This document shows, piece by piece, positions 7,964 to 14,975 of a stretch of DNA of 34,571 nt. This DNA is from a virus: positions 1-34,571 of IMG/VR virus record IMGVR_UViG_3300037585_002933; one strand, 5' to 3'. The first letter of the stretch is position 1. Each line of letters begins with the position of its first letter. Both the position numbers and the translations under genes were made by a program. The notes beneath the pieces were generated by a model. That model was not told the DNA's origin. It saw only the letters and a list, made by a program, of their open reading frames with translations, and made no database searches.

Positions 7964-8463
7964 TGGCAACAGCACTATTCATATCGAGAACAGATTTAGT
8001 AAAAAATACTATATTAGATGGTAATGTAGATACTGATAAGTTTATACAGTTTATAAAGATTGCTCAAGAAATACATATAAAAAATTACATAGGTTCTGAT
8101 TTATATAATAAAATAAGTACCCATATAATAGCAGGAAATTTAGCAGGTCATTATTTAACATTAACCAACACTTATTTACAGCCGATGTTGATACATTATG
8201 CTATGGTAGATTACTTGCCTTTTGCAGCGTATCAGGTAAAAAACGGAGGAGTTTTTAAACATACTAGCGAAAATTCAGTAAGTGTTGAAAAGAATGAAGT
8301 AGATTATTTAGTAAACAAAGAACGAGAATTTGCAGAATATTATACAAGACGTATGATAGATTACGTTACATATAATATAGGGAATTTTCCAGAGTATCAA
8401 ACAAATAATAATGAAGATGTTTACCCTGATAAGGATAGTTTATTTAATGGTTGGGTACTTTGA
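7963..8463 (+). CDS. Head-tail connector (adaptor) protein
   Basis: 166 aa, mainly helical. It has the layout of neck adaptor proteins found after portal in Bacteroidota phages (DUF6712-like, from memory): an N-terminal helix leading to FIKIAQEIHIKNYIGSDLYNKI, a middle helix around LQPMLIHYAMVDYLPFAAYQV and a C-terminal helix with FAEYYTRRMIDYV. Its start overlaps the portal stop. The predicted job is to join portal to the tail. No catalytic motif is seen. Confidence 0.65.
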   Translation: MATALFISRTDLVKNTILDGNVDTDKFIQFIKIAQEIHIKNYIGSDLYNKISTHIIAGNLAGHYLTLTNTYLQPMLIHYAMVDYLPFAAYQVKNGGVFKHTSENSVSVEKNEVDYLVNKEREFAEYYTRRMIDYVTYNIGNFPEYQTNNNEDVYPDKDSLFNGWVL

Positions 8464-8546
8464 GAAAAACGAAACCGAAAATACAAAATGTAATTAAGTT
8501 AAAAAATTACATAGAAAAATTAAAAAAAAAGCTAAATGGCAAATAG
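8460..8546 (+). CDS. Possible 28-aa basic peptide
   Basis: TTG-initiated frame of 28 codons filling the gap between the connector and the next gene, overlapping both. The product would be a Lys-rich helix (KLKNYIEKLKKKL). There is no supporting motif; it may simply be spacer sequence. Confidence 0.2.
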   Translation: MRKTKPKIQNVIKLKNYIEKLKKKLNGK

Positions 8547-8751
8547 TATAAATTGGGGAAGTGTTTATTGTCAAATGATAACAGACGAAAGTTTTGGTGC
8601 AGACACAGCATATAGCACAAATAATATTCCAGATTTATCAGCACCAACTTGTTGGGCAACGTTTCCTTTAACAGCAGATTTAATTAGTATATCAGGTAAA
8701 GATTTTAGAGCAAGTACAATAGATTATAGAGCAGACGCAACACAAAAATAA
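8536..8751 (+). CDS. Small virion-associated protein, unknown function
   Basis: 71 aa with low charge, Ser/Thr/Ala-rich, containing INWGSVYCQM and SAPTCWATFPLTADL. It looks like a small beta-rich structural protein. It sits between the connector and the fibre-like gene with only five bases to the next start, so it may be a fibre-base or neck component. Function is not recognised. Confidence 0.5.
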   Translation: MANSINWGSVYCQMITDESFGADTAYSTNNIPDLSAPTCWATFPLTADLISISGKDFRASTIDYRADATQK

Positions 8752-8756
8752 AAATT

Positions 8757-9647
8757 ATGGCAAAACACAACGTTGATATTGGAACAAATCCAAACGACCA
8801 AACAGGCGATCCTATTAGAACAGCTTTTGGGCACGTTAACGATAATACGGACGAATTATATGAGGGTGCAAATATTACAGCAACAGCACCTTTAGCAAAA
8901 ACATCAGTAGCAGACGAATCTGTTACTTTGTCTATTTCAAATGATTCAATTAAAGAAGAAAAATTAGATTGTACTAATGGAGCAACAGATAATTATTTAC
9001 TTTCTTTTGATAATGCTTCAGGTGGATTTACTTGGGTAGCAGGAACAGAGGGAGATATTACAGCAATAACAGCAGGAGATGGATTAACAGGATCAAGTTT
9101 AACAGGACCAGTACCAACTTTAGCTTTAGATTCATCAAGTGCAGGTAATGGATTATCTTTTTCTTCAGGAGTTTTAGCAGTAGGTGTTGATGATTCTACT
9201 GTTGAGTTAAATTCTGATGCAGTAAGAGTTAAAGATTTAGGAATTGTTACAGCAAAAATAGCAAATAATAATATAACACAAGCAAAATTAGAAAATAGAT
9301 ATAAAGAAGTTACAACAAGCACGTCAACAGGTAATCAAAATTTAGATGCTTCAGCTGCCACTGCTTTTAGATTAACAGGTAATGTGGCAACAGCAACACT
9401 TACTATTCAAAATATGAAAAAAGGGCAAGTAATTGATATATTATTTGAGGGTACATTAAGTAGTGCTGTAATTACTTTAGCTGCAGATTTTACTACTGAA
9501 ACTTTTAATAAAGTTGGCGCAGCGAATTTTGATCAAAGTGCAAAAAATTTAATTCAAGTTGTTTGTTTAGACGATACTGATGGTGGTGCATTTTTAAATT
9601 ATTCAGTTGCTCCTTTAGTGTTAAATGATCCAACACCAGCAAGTTAA
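8757..9647 (+). CDS. Fibre-like virion protein
   Basis: 296 aa. The start NVDIGTNPNDQTGDPIRTAF resembles N-terminal attachment segments of phage fibre proteins (DIGTxPNDxTGD). The middle is repetitive beta-helix or fibre-like sequence with ITAITAGDGLTG and repeated Gly/Ser/Thr/Asp blocks, and the C-terminal 100 residues (from about NLDASAATAFRLTGN) look like a beta-sandwich domain. Such proteins form tail or head fibres and contact the host surface. Which appendage it belongs to cannot be told from sequence. Confidence 0.6.
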   Translation: MAKHNVDIGTNPNDQTGDPIRTAFGHVNDNTDELYEGANITATAPLAKTSVADESVTLSISNDSIKEEKLDCTNGATDNYLLSFDNASGGFTWVAGTEGDITAITAGDGLTGSSLTGPVPTLALDSSSAGNGLSFSSGVLAVGVDDSTVELNSDAVRVKDLGIVTAKIANNNITQAKLENRYKEVTTSTSTGNQNLDASAATAFRLTGNVATATLTIQNMKKGQVIDILFEGTLSSAVITLAADFTTETFNKVGAANFDQSAKNLIQVVCLDDTDGGAFLNYSVAPLVLNDPTPAS

Positions 9648-9657
9648 TAAATAAGAT

Positions 9658-10131
9658 ATGAAAGCAAGAGAAGACAATAACGGAAATATAAAAATTTATA
9701 ATAGTGTACCTAAAAGTTGGGGTGCTATAATTTGTGGGTTTGATACTCTATCAGATTCAGAATTAGAAACTCACGGATTTTATGATATAGAATACCCAAG
9801 TGATTATGATGTTCAGATACATAATTTAGGAAGTTTAAGTTTTGATTCTGATAATAGTGTTTTTAGTTATTCTAAAACAAACAAGACTTGGAGTCAATCG
9901 GTTTCAGAACTTAAAAATCTAAAAATAGAAAATCTTAAATCAATCTATAAAAGGAAACTAGAAACAACAGATTGGATAATTATTAGAGACCAAGAACTGG
10001 GTAACACAACAGATCAATCAACATTAGATGCAAGAGCAACTTTAAGAACAGAATGCGCAGATAAAGAAGCAGAAATAAATGCATTAAGCACTAAAACAAA
10101 TATTGCTAAATATATTTTACCTAATATTTAG
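9658..10131 (+). CDS. Putative fibre-assembly or fibre-associated protein
   Basis: 157 aa. The C-terminal half has the pattern of DUF4376-like or tail-fibre assembly proteins: TTDWIIIRDQELG, then RATLRTECADKEAEINAL in a long helix. The N-terminal half is a mixed alpha/beta domain with GFYDIEYPSDYDV. It lies between two fibre-like genes, which suits a chaperone or base subunit. The assignment is from a short motif only. Confidence 0.45.
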   Translation: MKAREDNNGNIKIYNSVPKSWGAIICGFDTLSDSELETHGFYDIEYPSDYDVQIHNLGSLSFDSDNSVFSYSKTNKTWSQSVSELKNLKIENLKSIYKRKLETTDWIIIRDQELGNTTDQSTLDARATLRTECADKEAEINALSTKTNIAKYILPNI

Positions 10132-10133
10132 AA

Positions 10134-11177
10134 ATGGGATTCAATAAAAGACTTATAAGTACAACAGCAGCCGCATCAGGTTTGGATGATTTTAAATTTC
10201 AAGCTGTGGCATATCCAAGTGTAGCTGGAACATCTCAATCTCTAACGAGTGTAGGATTCCAACCTGATTTAGTGTGGATAAAAGCAAGAACTTATGGTTA
10301 TTCTTGGCAGGTTTATGATAGTGTAAGAGGAGTAGGAAATGACAAAGCACTTTTTTTAAGTGAAAATTATGTTGAGGGTTCTACGGCTGCAGAGGGAAAT
10401 GCACAACAATATGGATATTTAAGTGCTTTTGGTTCAAGTGGGTTTACTATAAATGAAGGAACAACCAATGGTGTTTATGTTGGGACTGGTGCTACTGGAC
10501 ATAATATGGGAAGTTGGCACTGGAAAGCGTCAAACTCGTCTGCTGCAAATACACAGGGTGGTAAAGCAAGTGTAGTTAGTGCAGCAAATGGATTTTCTGT
10601 TGTTACTTATACTGGTTCTGCAGGAGGAACACAAACAGTTGGACACGGACTTGAAACAGCACCAAAATTAATTATACAGAAGCAAAGAACAGGAACATTA
10701 GATTGGTACACTTATGTCGCTCCTGGAATTGTTGATGGAACTACACAAATGTATTATTTAGTTTTAAATAACGATGATGCTAAAGCCACAACAGGAAGTG
10801 GTCCTTTAGTAACGGACACCACAATTAATGCTGCATCAACATCAGGAGACTTTGTAGCGTATTGTTTTCACGATGTTGCAGGAAAACTTAAAATTGGAAC
10901 TTATGAAGCACAACAAAGCGCAGGAAGTCCAACAATTACTACTGGTTTCCAACCTGATTTTGTAATGATAAAAAATCTTGATAGGGCGCAAGAATGGGTT
11001 TTGCTTGATAGTGCGAGGGGACTTGATAAATATTTACTACCAAATGCTAATTCAAATGAATCTACAGGAAATGACATATCAGTCAATAGCACAAGTTTCA
11101 CTATAGAAGCAAGTGGTAGTGGAGTTAATTATGCATCTGGGGATAAAATGCTATATATGGCAATAAAAAATTGTTAA
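10134..11177 (+). CDS. Putative receptor-binding or tail fibre protein with internal repeats
   Basis: 347 aa, Gly/Ser/Thr-rich, beta. It contains repeated modules built on G-F-Q-P-D-x-V-x-I-K: GFQPDLVWIK at 41-50 followed by YDSVRG, and GFQPDFVMIK at 271-280 followed by LDSARG, with a divergent copy GHGLETAPKLIIQK at 170-183. Trp pairs (SWHWKAS) are spaced between them. I have seen this module type in marine phage fibre-region proteins. It is the last structural gene before lysis, the usual place for host-recognition genes. The enzymatic or binding role is unknown. Confidence 0.55.
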   Translation: MGFNKRLISTTAAASGLDDFKFQAVAYPSVAGTSQSLTSVGFQPDLVWIKARTYGYSWQVYDSVRGVGNDKALFLSENYVEGSTAAEGNAQQYGYLSAFGSSGFTINEGTTNGVYVGTGATGHNMGSWHWKASNSSAANTQGGKASVVSAANGFSVVTYTGSAGGTQTVGHGLETAPKLIIQKQRTGTLDWYTYVAPGIVDGTTQMYYLVLNNDDAKATTGSGPLVTDTTINAASTSGDFVAYCFHDVAGKLKIGTYEAQQSAGSPTITTGFQPDFVMIKNLDRAQEWVLLDSARGLDKYLLPNANSNESTGNDISVNSTSFTIEASGSGVNYASGDKMLYMAIKNC

Positions 11178-11178
11178 A

Positions 11179-11322
11179 ATGGATTTAAAAGTATGGTCAG
11201 CTAATGGGTTTGCAATTCTTTTTTCTTTAATGAATGAAGCTAATCAAATCTTACAGACCATAGTTTTAATTCTTACAGCTACTTATACTATTATATCAAT
11301 TTACCAAAAGCTAAAGAAATGA
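11179..11322 (+). CDS. Small membrane protein in the lysis cluster
   Basis: 47 aa with one strongly hydrophobic segment near residues 25-42 (LQTIVLILTATYTIISIY) and a Lys-rich end. The stop overlaps the next start (ATGA at 11319). Size, one membrane span and position suggest a holin, antiholin or lysis accessory, but no family is recognised. Confidence 0.5.
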   Translation: MDLKVWSANGFAILFSLMNEANQILQTIVLILTATYTIISIYQKLKK

Positions 11323-11714
11323 ATCTTCCAAAAAATGGAGTGGCGAAAGAAATCCGTCATTATATTGGAGCGTTACTTATATTCTTTTTTATAGTAGCTT
11401 TAGTTATAGGTTTTATTCAGTTTCCTGTTTTAGATTCTAACAAAGAAGTGGTTATGATGTTAGTAGGTACGCTTTCCGCAAGTTTGGCGATGGTAGTATC
11501 TACAATTACAGGAAGTAAACCTGACGATATTGAAGCTATGAAAAACAAAGTTGAAAAATTAGAATTAACAATAGAACAGCTTCACAAGAATAAAGACGAA
11601 TACGAAAAAATGATTATTAACTTACAAAATCAAATGGTTGAAAATTACGATAATATTCTAGATAGAGTAATACTGAAAAGTGCTATGGATTTTGACGATA
11701 AAAAAAGATTATGA
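11319..11714 (+). CDS. Membrane protein with coiled coil, holin-like
   Basis: 131 aa. Two membrane segments, at about residues 16-37 (YIGALLIFFFIVALVIGFI) and 44-64 (VVMMLVGTLSASLAMVVST), are followed by a cytoplasmic coiled coil at about 70-115 (IEAMKNKVEKLELTIEQLHKN). The topology is holin-like and the gene lies between two short membrane genes just upstream of the endolysin, with ATGA overlaps on both sides. It could be a holin, an antiholin or an anchor for a lysis complex. A separate three-helix holin is encoded at 12234. Confidence 0.5.
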   Translation: MNLPKNGVAKEIRHYIGALLIFFFIVALVIGFIQFPVLDSNKEVVMMLVGTLSASLAMVVSTITGSKPDDIEAMKNKVEKLELTIEQLHKNKDEYEKMIINLQNQMVENYDNILDRVILKSAMDFDDKKRL

Positions 11715-11821
11715 AAGAAAAATTTAAAGAATGGTATTTAAACCAATTTGAAACAAACAAGGTATTGTTTTTTTTAGTACATTTATTTATACTAGTTATT
11801 ATTATAGGAACATTTTTATAA
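11711..11821 (+). CDS. Small single-span membrane peptide
   Basis: 36 aa: a charged N-terminal half and a C-terminal hydrophobic helix (VLFFLVHLFILVIIIGTFL). It overlaps the previous stop and ends directly before the endolysin ATG. The shape resembles small lysis or holin-modulating peptides; nothing more can be said. Confidence 0.45.
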   Translation: MKEKFKEWYLNQFETNKVLFFLVHLFILVIIIGTFL

Positions 11822-12190
11822 ATGAAACATTTTACAACAAATGAATTTGATTCGCCTGATTATTCTAATAGTGGGATTAATATGGATACTTCTTTTCTCA
11901 CAATGCTCGATAATGCAAGAGAGTATGCGCAAATATCGTTTAAAATTAATTCAGGATTCCGTACAGCAGAACATAATGCAAAGGTTGGAGGAAAACCGAA
12001 ATCGAGCCATCTTGTTGGAAAAGCAGCCGACATATCTTGTAATAATTCGAGGGAAAGACACATCATATTTACCGCTCTTATCAAAGCAGGATTCAATAGA
12101 ATTGGAATTGCGAACTCTTTCATTCACGTTGATTCAGACGGAACAGATCAAGGAGGAGATAAATCACCAAACGTTATTTGGACATACTAA
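11822..12190 (+). CDS. Endolysin, M15-family peptidase
   Basis: 122 aa, a compact Peptidase_M15A domain that cuts peptidoglycan cross-bridges. The N-terminal NEFDSPD...SG motif, SGFRT at 44-48, SSHLVGKAADI at 61-71 (His63 and Asp70 as zinc ligands) and FIHVD at 100-104 (His102 as third ligand) are all present. There is no signal peptide, so export should depend on a holin. It lies in the lysis cluster, followed by the holin gene after 43 bases. An unrelated frame inside it is discussed in the findings. Confidence 0.85.
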   Translation: MKHFTTNEFDSPDYSNSGINMDTSFLTMLDNAREYAQISFKINSGFRTAEHNAKVGGKPKSSHLVGKAADISCNNSRERHIIFTALIKAGFNRIGIANSFIHVDSDGTDQGGDKSPNVIWTY

Positions 12191-12233
12191 CACAGTAGGA
12201 AACACTTTAAAAATAAATTAATACCTTTGGTTT

Positions 12234-12641
12234 ATGAAGAAAAAGTTCCATCAAACTGCTGTCGGAAAATTCCTTTTAAATAAAATTCCAAAAGTTGTAG
12301 GAGCAATAGCTAAAGACACACCAGTTGGTAGTGTTATAGAAGCTATTATTGGTGGTTCTGAAATGTCAGAAGCTGATAAACAAGTAGCGTTAGAAAAATT
12401 ACGACTAGAAAGAGCAGAAATAGATGGTACTACAAAAAGATGGATAGCAGATAGTAGATCAGGATGGTTAGCACAAAACGTAAGACCTTTAACATTAGTA
12501 TTTTTAACTGTTAGTTATGTAGTGGGTTGGTATTTAGGTTATCCATTAGATTCAATTACTGGTCTTTTATCTATCGTTATAGGAGGTTATTTTGGATCAA
12601 GAGGTGTTGAAAAAGTGTTTGGGAATAAGATGCATCAATAA
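12234..12641 (+). CDS. Holin, three-transmembrane family
   Basis: 135 aa. It matches the layout of the holin-of-3TMs family: an amphipathic N-terminal part with GKFLLNKIPKVVGAIA, a charged helix around residues 45-75, the conserved WLAQNVRPLTLVFL near 78-91, and two hydrophobic stretches with GYFGSRGVEK near 118-127. It would form the membrane lesions that release the endolysin. Its stop overlaps the next ATG (TAATG). Confidence 0.75.
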   Translation: MKKKFHQTAVGKFLLNKIPKVVGAIAKDTPVGSVIEAIIGGSEMSEADKQVALEKLRLERAEIDGTTKRWIADSRSGWLAQNVRPLTLVFLTVSYVVGWYLGYPLDSITGLLSIVIGGYFGSRGVEKVFGNKMHQ

Positions 12642-12778
12642 TGGCTAGAAAAGCTATAGTAATTTCTTATATAAAGAAAAAAATTAGGCGTAAAGGAATA
12701 CACGCTAAAACAAAAACCAGTAGAGTAAAGTCCAGCAAAAACTACGTTAAAAAATATAGAGGACAAGGACGAATTTAA
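12641..12778 (+). CDS. Small, highly basic protein, unknown
   Basis: 45 aa, about one third Lys/Arg, with TKTSRVKSSKNYVKKYRGQGR at its C-terminal end. No Cys and no membrane segment. It could bind nucleic acid. I recall similar short peptides ending KKYRGQGR in flavobacterial phages but no function. It is coupled to the holin stop by TAATG. Confidence 0.5.
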   Translation: MARKAIVISYIKKKIRRKGIHAKTKTSRVKSSKNYVKKYRGQGRI

Positions 12779-12797
12779 TCTTAAAAAACATAAAAAA

Positions 12798-13040
12798 ATG
12801 AGTGATGAACAAACCGTTAGAAATTTAGCTTTAAAAATAGTAAATGATTTTAATAGATCAACAAAACAAAAAACAGATAATCTGTTAGAATTAAATGCAA
12901 TTATGTATACTAATTTGGGTATAGATAGTAAACAGGTAGAAAAAAACAAAGTTAAATCTGATAGTAAGTTTATTTATAATGAGATTAAAAAGATTGATCC
13001 GAAACTTGGAAAAGGTTTTATAGCTAGTATGGATAAATAA
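12798..13040 (+). CDS. Small helical protein, unknown
   Basis: 80 aa, hydrophilic and helical, with a weakly repetitive Lys/Asp/Asn composition and no Cys. It is the last gene before the AT-rich repeat region at 13045, and its A-rich leader (ACATAAAAAAATG) is typical of this genome. Function is not recognised. Confidence 0.5.
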   Translation: MSDEQTVRNLALKIVNDFNRSTKQKTDNLLELNAIMYTNLGIDSKQVEKNKVKSDSKFIYNEIKKIDPKLGKGFIASMDK

Positions 13041-13044
13041 CCAC

Positions 13045-13126
13045 TATATATTAGTACTATAATACTATATAAGTACTTCTATTGTTATTACTTATATATA
13101 TTAGTACTTATATATATTAGTACTTA
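13045..13126. repeat. AT-rich iteron-like repeats in the lysis-replication gap
   Basis: TATATATTAGTACT occurs at 13045-13058, 13095-13108 and 13111-13124; the last two are exactly 16 bp apart. A fourth AGTACT lies at 13072-13077, so four such palindromes fall within 72 bp. The 123-bp gap is the only sizeable non-coding segment between lysis and replication genes. It could be a replication origin, an operator, or both; no DnaA box of the TTATCCACA type is present. Confidence 0.6.
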
Positions 13127-13163
13127 TTTATAATATATAAAAATATTTCTAATAACCAAATAA

Positions 13164-13559
13164 ATGGCAAAAAAAATTGCTAGATCAAGAAGAGTTAGAT
13201 ATTTAGATATAGCATTTAGTAAATATATTAGATTAAAAAATGCTGATAAAACTGGTTATTGTACTTGCGTTACTTGTAGTAGAGATTATCATTATAAAAA
13301 TATTCAAGCAGGACATTTTATGAGCAGGAAACATTATTCTACTAGATGGGACGAAAGAAATGTATATCCGCAATGTTATGGTTGTAATGTAATGCAACAA
13401 GGCAAACAATATGAATTTAGTTTATTTTTAGGCAAACAGGTTAGCGATGAATTATTGTATTTAAGTAAAAGAATTGTAAAATTTTCAGATATAGAATTAA
13501 CAGAAATGCAAAAATATTACGAAAATCTTGTGCAGGTTTTAGAAAAACAGTATATTTGA
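13164..13559 (+). CDS. ninG: NinG/Rap-type recombination endonuclease
   Basis: 131 aa. It fits the NinG family, lambda Rap-like enzymes that cleave branched DNA in recombination. It has a zinc site and HNH-like core: C33-x-C35-xx-C38, then AGHFMSRKHYSTRWDERNVYPQC with His51 and Cys71, and Cys74-Asn75 in GCN. The N terminus is basic (KKIARSRRVR). It opens the replication/recombination region just downstream of the AT-rich repeats and is followed by a strong terminator. Likely partners are the RecE-like exonuclease and SSB-like proteins downstream. Confidence 0.8.
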   Translation: MAKKIARSRRVRYLDIAFSKYIRLKNADKTGYCTCVTCSRDYHYKNIQAGHFMSRKHYSTRWDERNVYPQCYGCNVMQQGKQYEFSLFLGKQVSDELLYLSKRIVKFSDIELTEMQKYYENLVQVLEKQYI

Positions 13560-13596
13560 GTTTCTTTGTATGTTTTAATTGTTTTAACCAAGAAAG

Positions 13597-13628
13597 AGGA
13601 TAATTTTAATTAATTATCCTTTTTTTTA
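13597..13628 (+). terminator. Rho-independent terminator after ninG
   Basis: A perfect nine-base stem AGGATAATT (13597-13605) with AATTATCCT (13612-13620), a six-base loop, and a T run. The preceding AGAAAG can extend the stem into the T run. Confidence 0.9.
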
Positions 13629-13642
13629 TTAAAAATTTTTTA

Positions 13643-13653
13643 TATCTTTATAG
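13643..13653 (+). promoter_or_regulatory. Candidate promoter box (TAnnTTTATAR class)
   Basis: TATCTTTATAG right after the ninG terminator and 14 bases before the ATG at 13667. It is close to the host -7 consensus TAnnTTTG. No clear TTG lies at the -33 distance, only a T run. Confidence 0.4.
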
Positions 13654-13666
13654 AAAAATAAAACAT

Positions 13667-13858
13667 ATGAAAACAAAAAATAAATTACCAAAAGGAATAA
13701 AAATAATAGAAAATAAAAATGAAATACAGAATATAGATGAATTATCAAAAAGTATATTTGGAATTAAATATTATAATCTTAATGAATATAACCAAGACAT
13801 AATAAAAAATGAAATTAAAGGTCTTAAAGATTTAATGAAAGATATAGAAAATAAATAA
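13667..13858 (+). CDS. Small helical protein, unknown
   Basis: 63 aa, Lys/Asn/Ile-rich. The N-terminal LPKGIKIIENKNEIQNIDEL could form strand-turn-helix, and the second half is a charged helix. First gene after the terminator at 13597 and promoter box at 13643. No family recognised. Confidence 0.5.
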   Translation: MKTKNKLPKGIKIIENKNEIQNIDELSKSIFGIKYYNLNEYNQDIIKNEIKGLKDLMKDIENK

Positions 13859-13867
13859 ACAATTATT

Positions 13868-14032
13868 ATGGCAACAGATATTAAAACACCATTAATCGAA
13901 TATCTAACAAATGAAGATTTAAAAAATATTATTTTAGACAAATCATTATTAGATCAAACTAGAGAACTCGCAAAAAGAGAACTGTTATTAAGAGAACCTG
14001 TAAAAGGTAAATCAACAAATGAATCTAAATGA
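13868..14032 (+). CDS. Small helical protein, unknown
   Basis: 54 aa. Residues 10-40 form a Leu-rich charged helix (LTNEDLKNIILDKSLLDQT). The stop overlaps the next start (ATGA at 14029), which supports it being real despite its size. Function unknown. Confidence 0.5.
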   Translation: MATDIKTPLIEYLTNEDLKNIILDKSLLDQTRELAKRELLLREPVKGKSTNESK

Positions 14033-14166
14033 CTCAATCAGAAGATATTATTAGACTTTTAAGAACAGAAAATATTGTTTTGAGAAACAGAGTAGAATTT
14101 CTTGAAGCACAATTAGAAATACAACTTAACAAACAAACAAAAAATCATTATGAACAAAACAGGTAA
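14029..14166 (+). CDS. Small coiled-coil protein, unknown
   Basis: 45 aa, almost entirely a heptad-like helix (LLRTENIVLRNRVEFLEAQL). It overlaps both neighbours: the previous stop by ATGA and the next gene by 17 bases. Probably an oligomerising accessory of the replication cluster; this is inferred from position only. Confidence 0.45.
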   Translation: MTQSEDIIRLLRTENIVLRNRVEFLEAQLEIQLNKQTKNHYEQNR

Positions 14167-14587
14167 AATAAAATTTATACAACCCAAAGGAAAAGGACAA
14201 CCATTTATAGATAAAGACACAGGTCAAGAAATTATATTAGATAGATATTTAATAGGATTTTCTGACGGAGGAGAATATACATTTTCTGCTAAAGGAGAAT
14301 GGAAGCACGAGATAGGAACAGAAATAGAGTTTGAAGTTTCTAACGAGCAATATAAAACTGCAAAAAAAGCTAGAGCAGTAGAAAAAAATACATTTGAATT
14401 TTCTAATACAAAACCAAGCAATTTTACTTATCCTAAACCAAGTACAAACGATAGTATTATAATGCAAGTTTGTTATAAAGAAAATATGCAAGCGTTTGCA
14501 AAAGAAAATAGAGATGTGGTAATGAAAAGAACTGAAGAAGATTTTATATCTTTAAGACAAATTTTAAATAACACAACAGATGGATAA
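14150..14587 (+). CDS. Replication-region protein, possible OB-fold
   Basis: 145 aa. The first 80 residues alternate short beta-strand patterns (GKIKFIQPKGKGQPFID, LIGFSDGGEYTFSAKG, GTEIEFEV) compatible with an OB-type nucleic-acid-binding fold. The C-terminal 50 residues are helical with EEDFISLRQIL. It is directly upstream of, and overlaps, the gene with an SSB-like C-terminal tip, so a role in handling single-stranded DNA is plausible. This is inference; the family is not recognised. Confidence 0.45.
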   Translation: MNKTGKIKFIQPKGKGQPFIDKDTGQEIILDRYLIGFSDGGEYTFSAKGEWKHEIGTEIEFEVSNEQYKTAKKARAVEKNTFEFSNTKPSNFTYPKPSTNDSIIMQVCYKENMQAFAKENRDVVMKRTEEDFISLRQILNNTTDG

Positions 14588-14846
14588 CAAAAAAGACAAT
14601 TTTATAAACGGATTATATTGCAATAAAGCCAATCAAGATTGGAAACTAGTTAGACTGGGAATAAACATAGAACAATTACAAGAAGAATTAATAAAACTAA
14701 AACCAAAAGCAAACAAAGGTTTTATAAATATAGATGTATGTTGGTCAAAAGATGGTACTAAATTATATGCTGTTTTAGATGATTACATAGCAAAAGAAAA
14801 AGTAACCTCTTCACAACAAAATCCTGATAGAGATTTACCTTTTTAA
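14580..14846 (+). CDS. SSB-like small protein with DLPF C-terminal tip
   Basis: 88 aa. The N-terminal 70 residues are compact and beta-rich (FINGLYCNKA, VRLGINIEQL, KGFINIDVCWSKDGTKLYAVLDD), and the protein ends NPDRDLPF. The acidic-Leu-Pro-Phe ending is the hallmark of bacterial single-stranded DNA-binding proteins, where it docks partner proteins. The body is shorter than a standard SSB (about 110 residues for the OB domain), so this may be a reduced phage SSB or an SSB mimic. The next gene ends in the same way (TDLPF). Confidence 0.55.
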   Translation: MDNKKDNFINGLYCNKANQDWKLVRLGINIEQLQEELIKLKPKANKGFINIDVCWSKDGTKLYAVLDDYIAKEKVTSSQQNPDRDLPF

Positions 14847-14909
14847 ACTAAATGAACCATTAGAGGAAAAAATATTGACGAATATTATAATACTATTTTA
14901 GTTTAACCG

Positions 14910-14953
14910 AGCCGAGAATAATGTTGCAACTCATACTTCTCGGCTTTTTTTTT
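14910..14953 (+). terminator. Rho-independent terminator before the ATPase gene
   Basis: AGCCGAGAA (14910-14918) pairs with TTCTCGGCT (14937-14945) perfectly, with an 18-base loop that contains the palindrome GTTGCAAC, followed by nine T. It ends the transcript carrying the SSB-like gene. Confidence 0.9.
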
Positions 14954-14963
14954 ATATTTATAA
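14953..14963 (+). promoter_or_regulatory. Candidate promoter box (TAnnTTTATAR class)
   Basis: TATATTTATAA at the end of the terminator T run, 13 bases before the ATG at 14976. The nearest TTG (14924) is too far upstream for a standard -33 element, so this box stands alone. Confidence 0.35.
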
Positions 14964-14975
14964 AAACATACAAAG

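Noticed and set aside
12222-12229. TACCTTTG, an exact host -7 promoter box
   Set aside because: It lies only five bases before the holin ATG and no TTG occurs at the -33 distance, so a start there would fall inside the gene.
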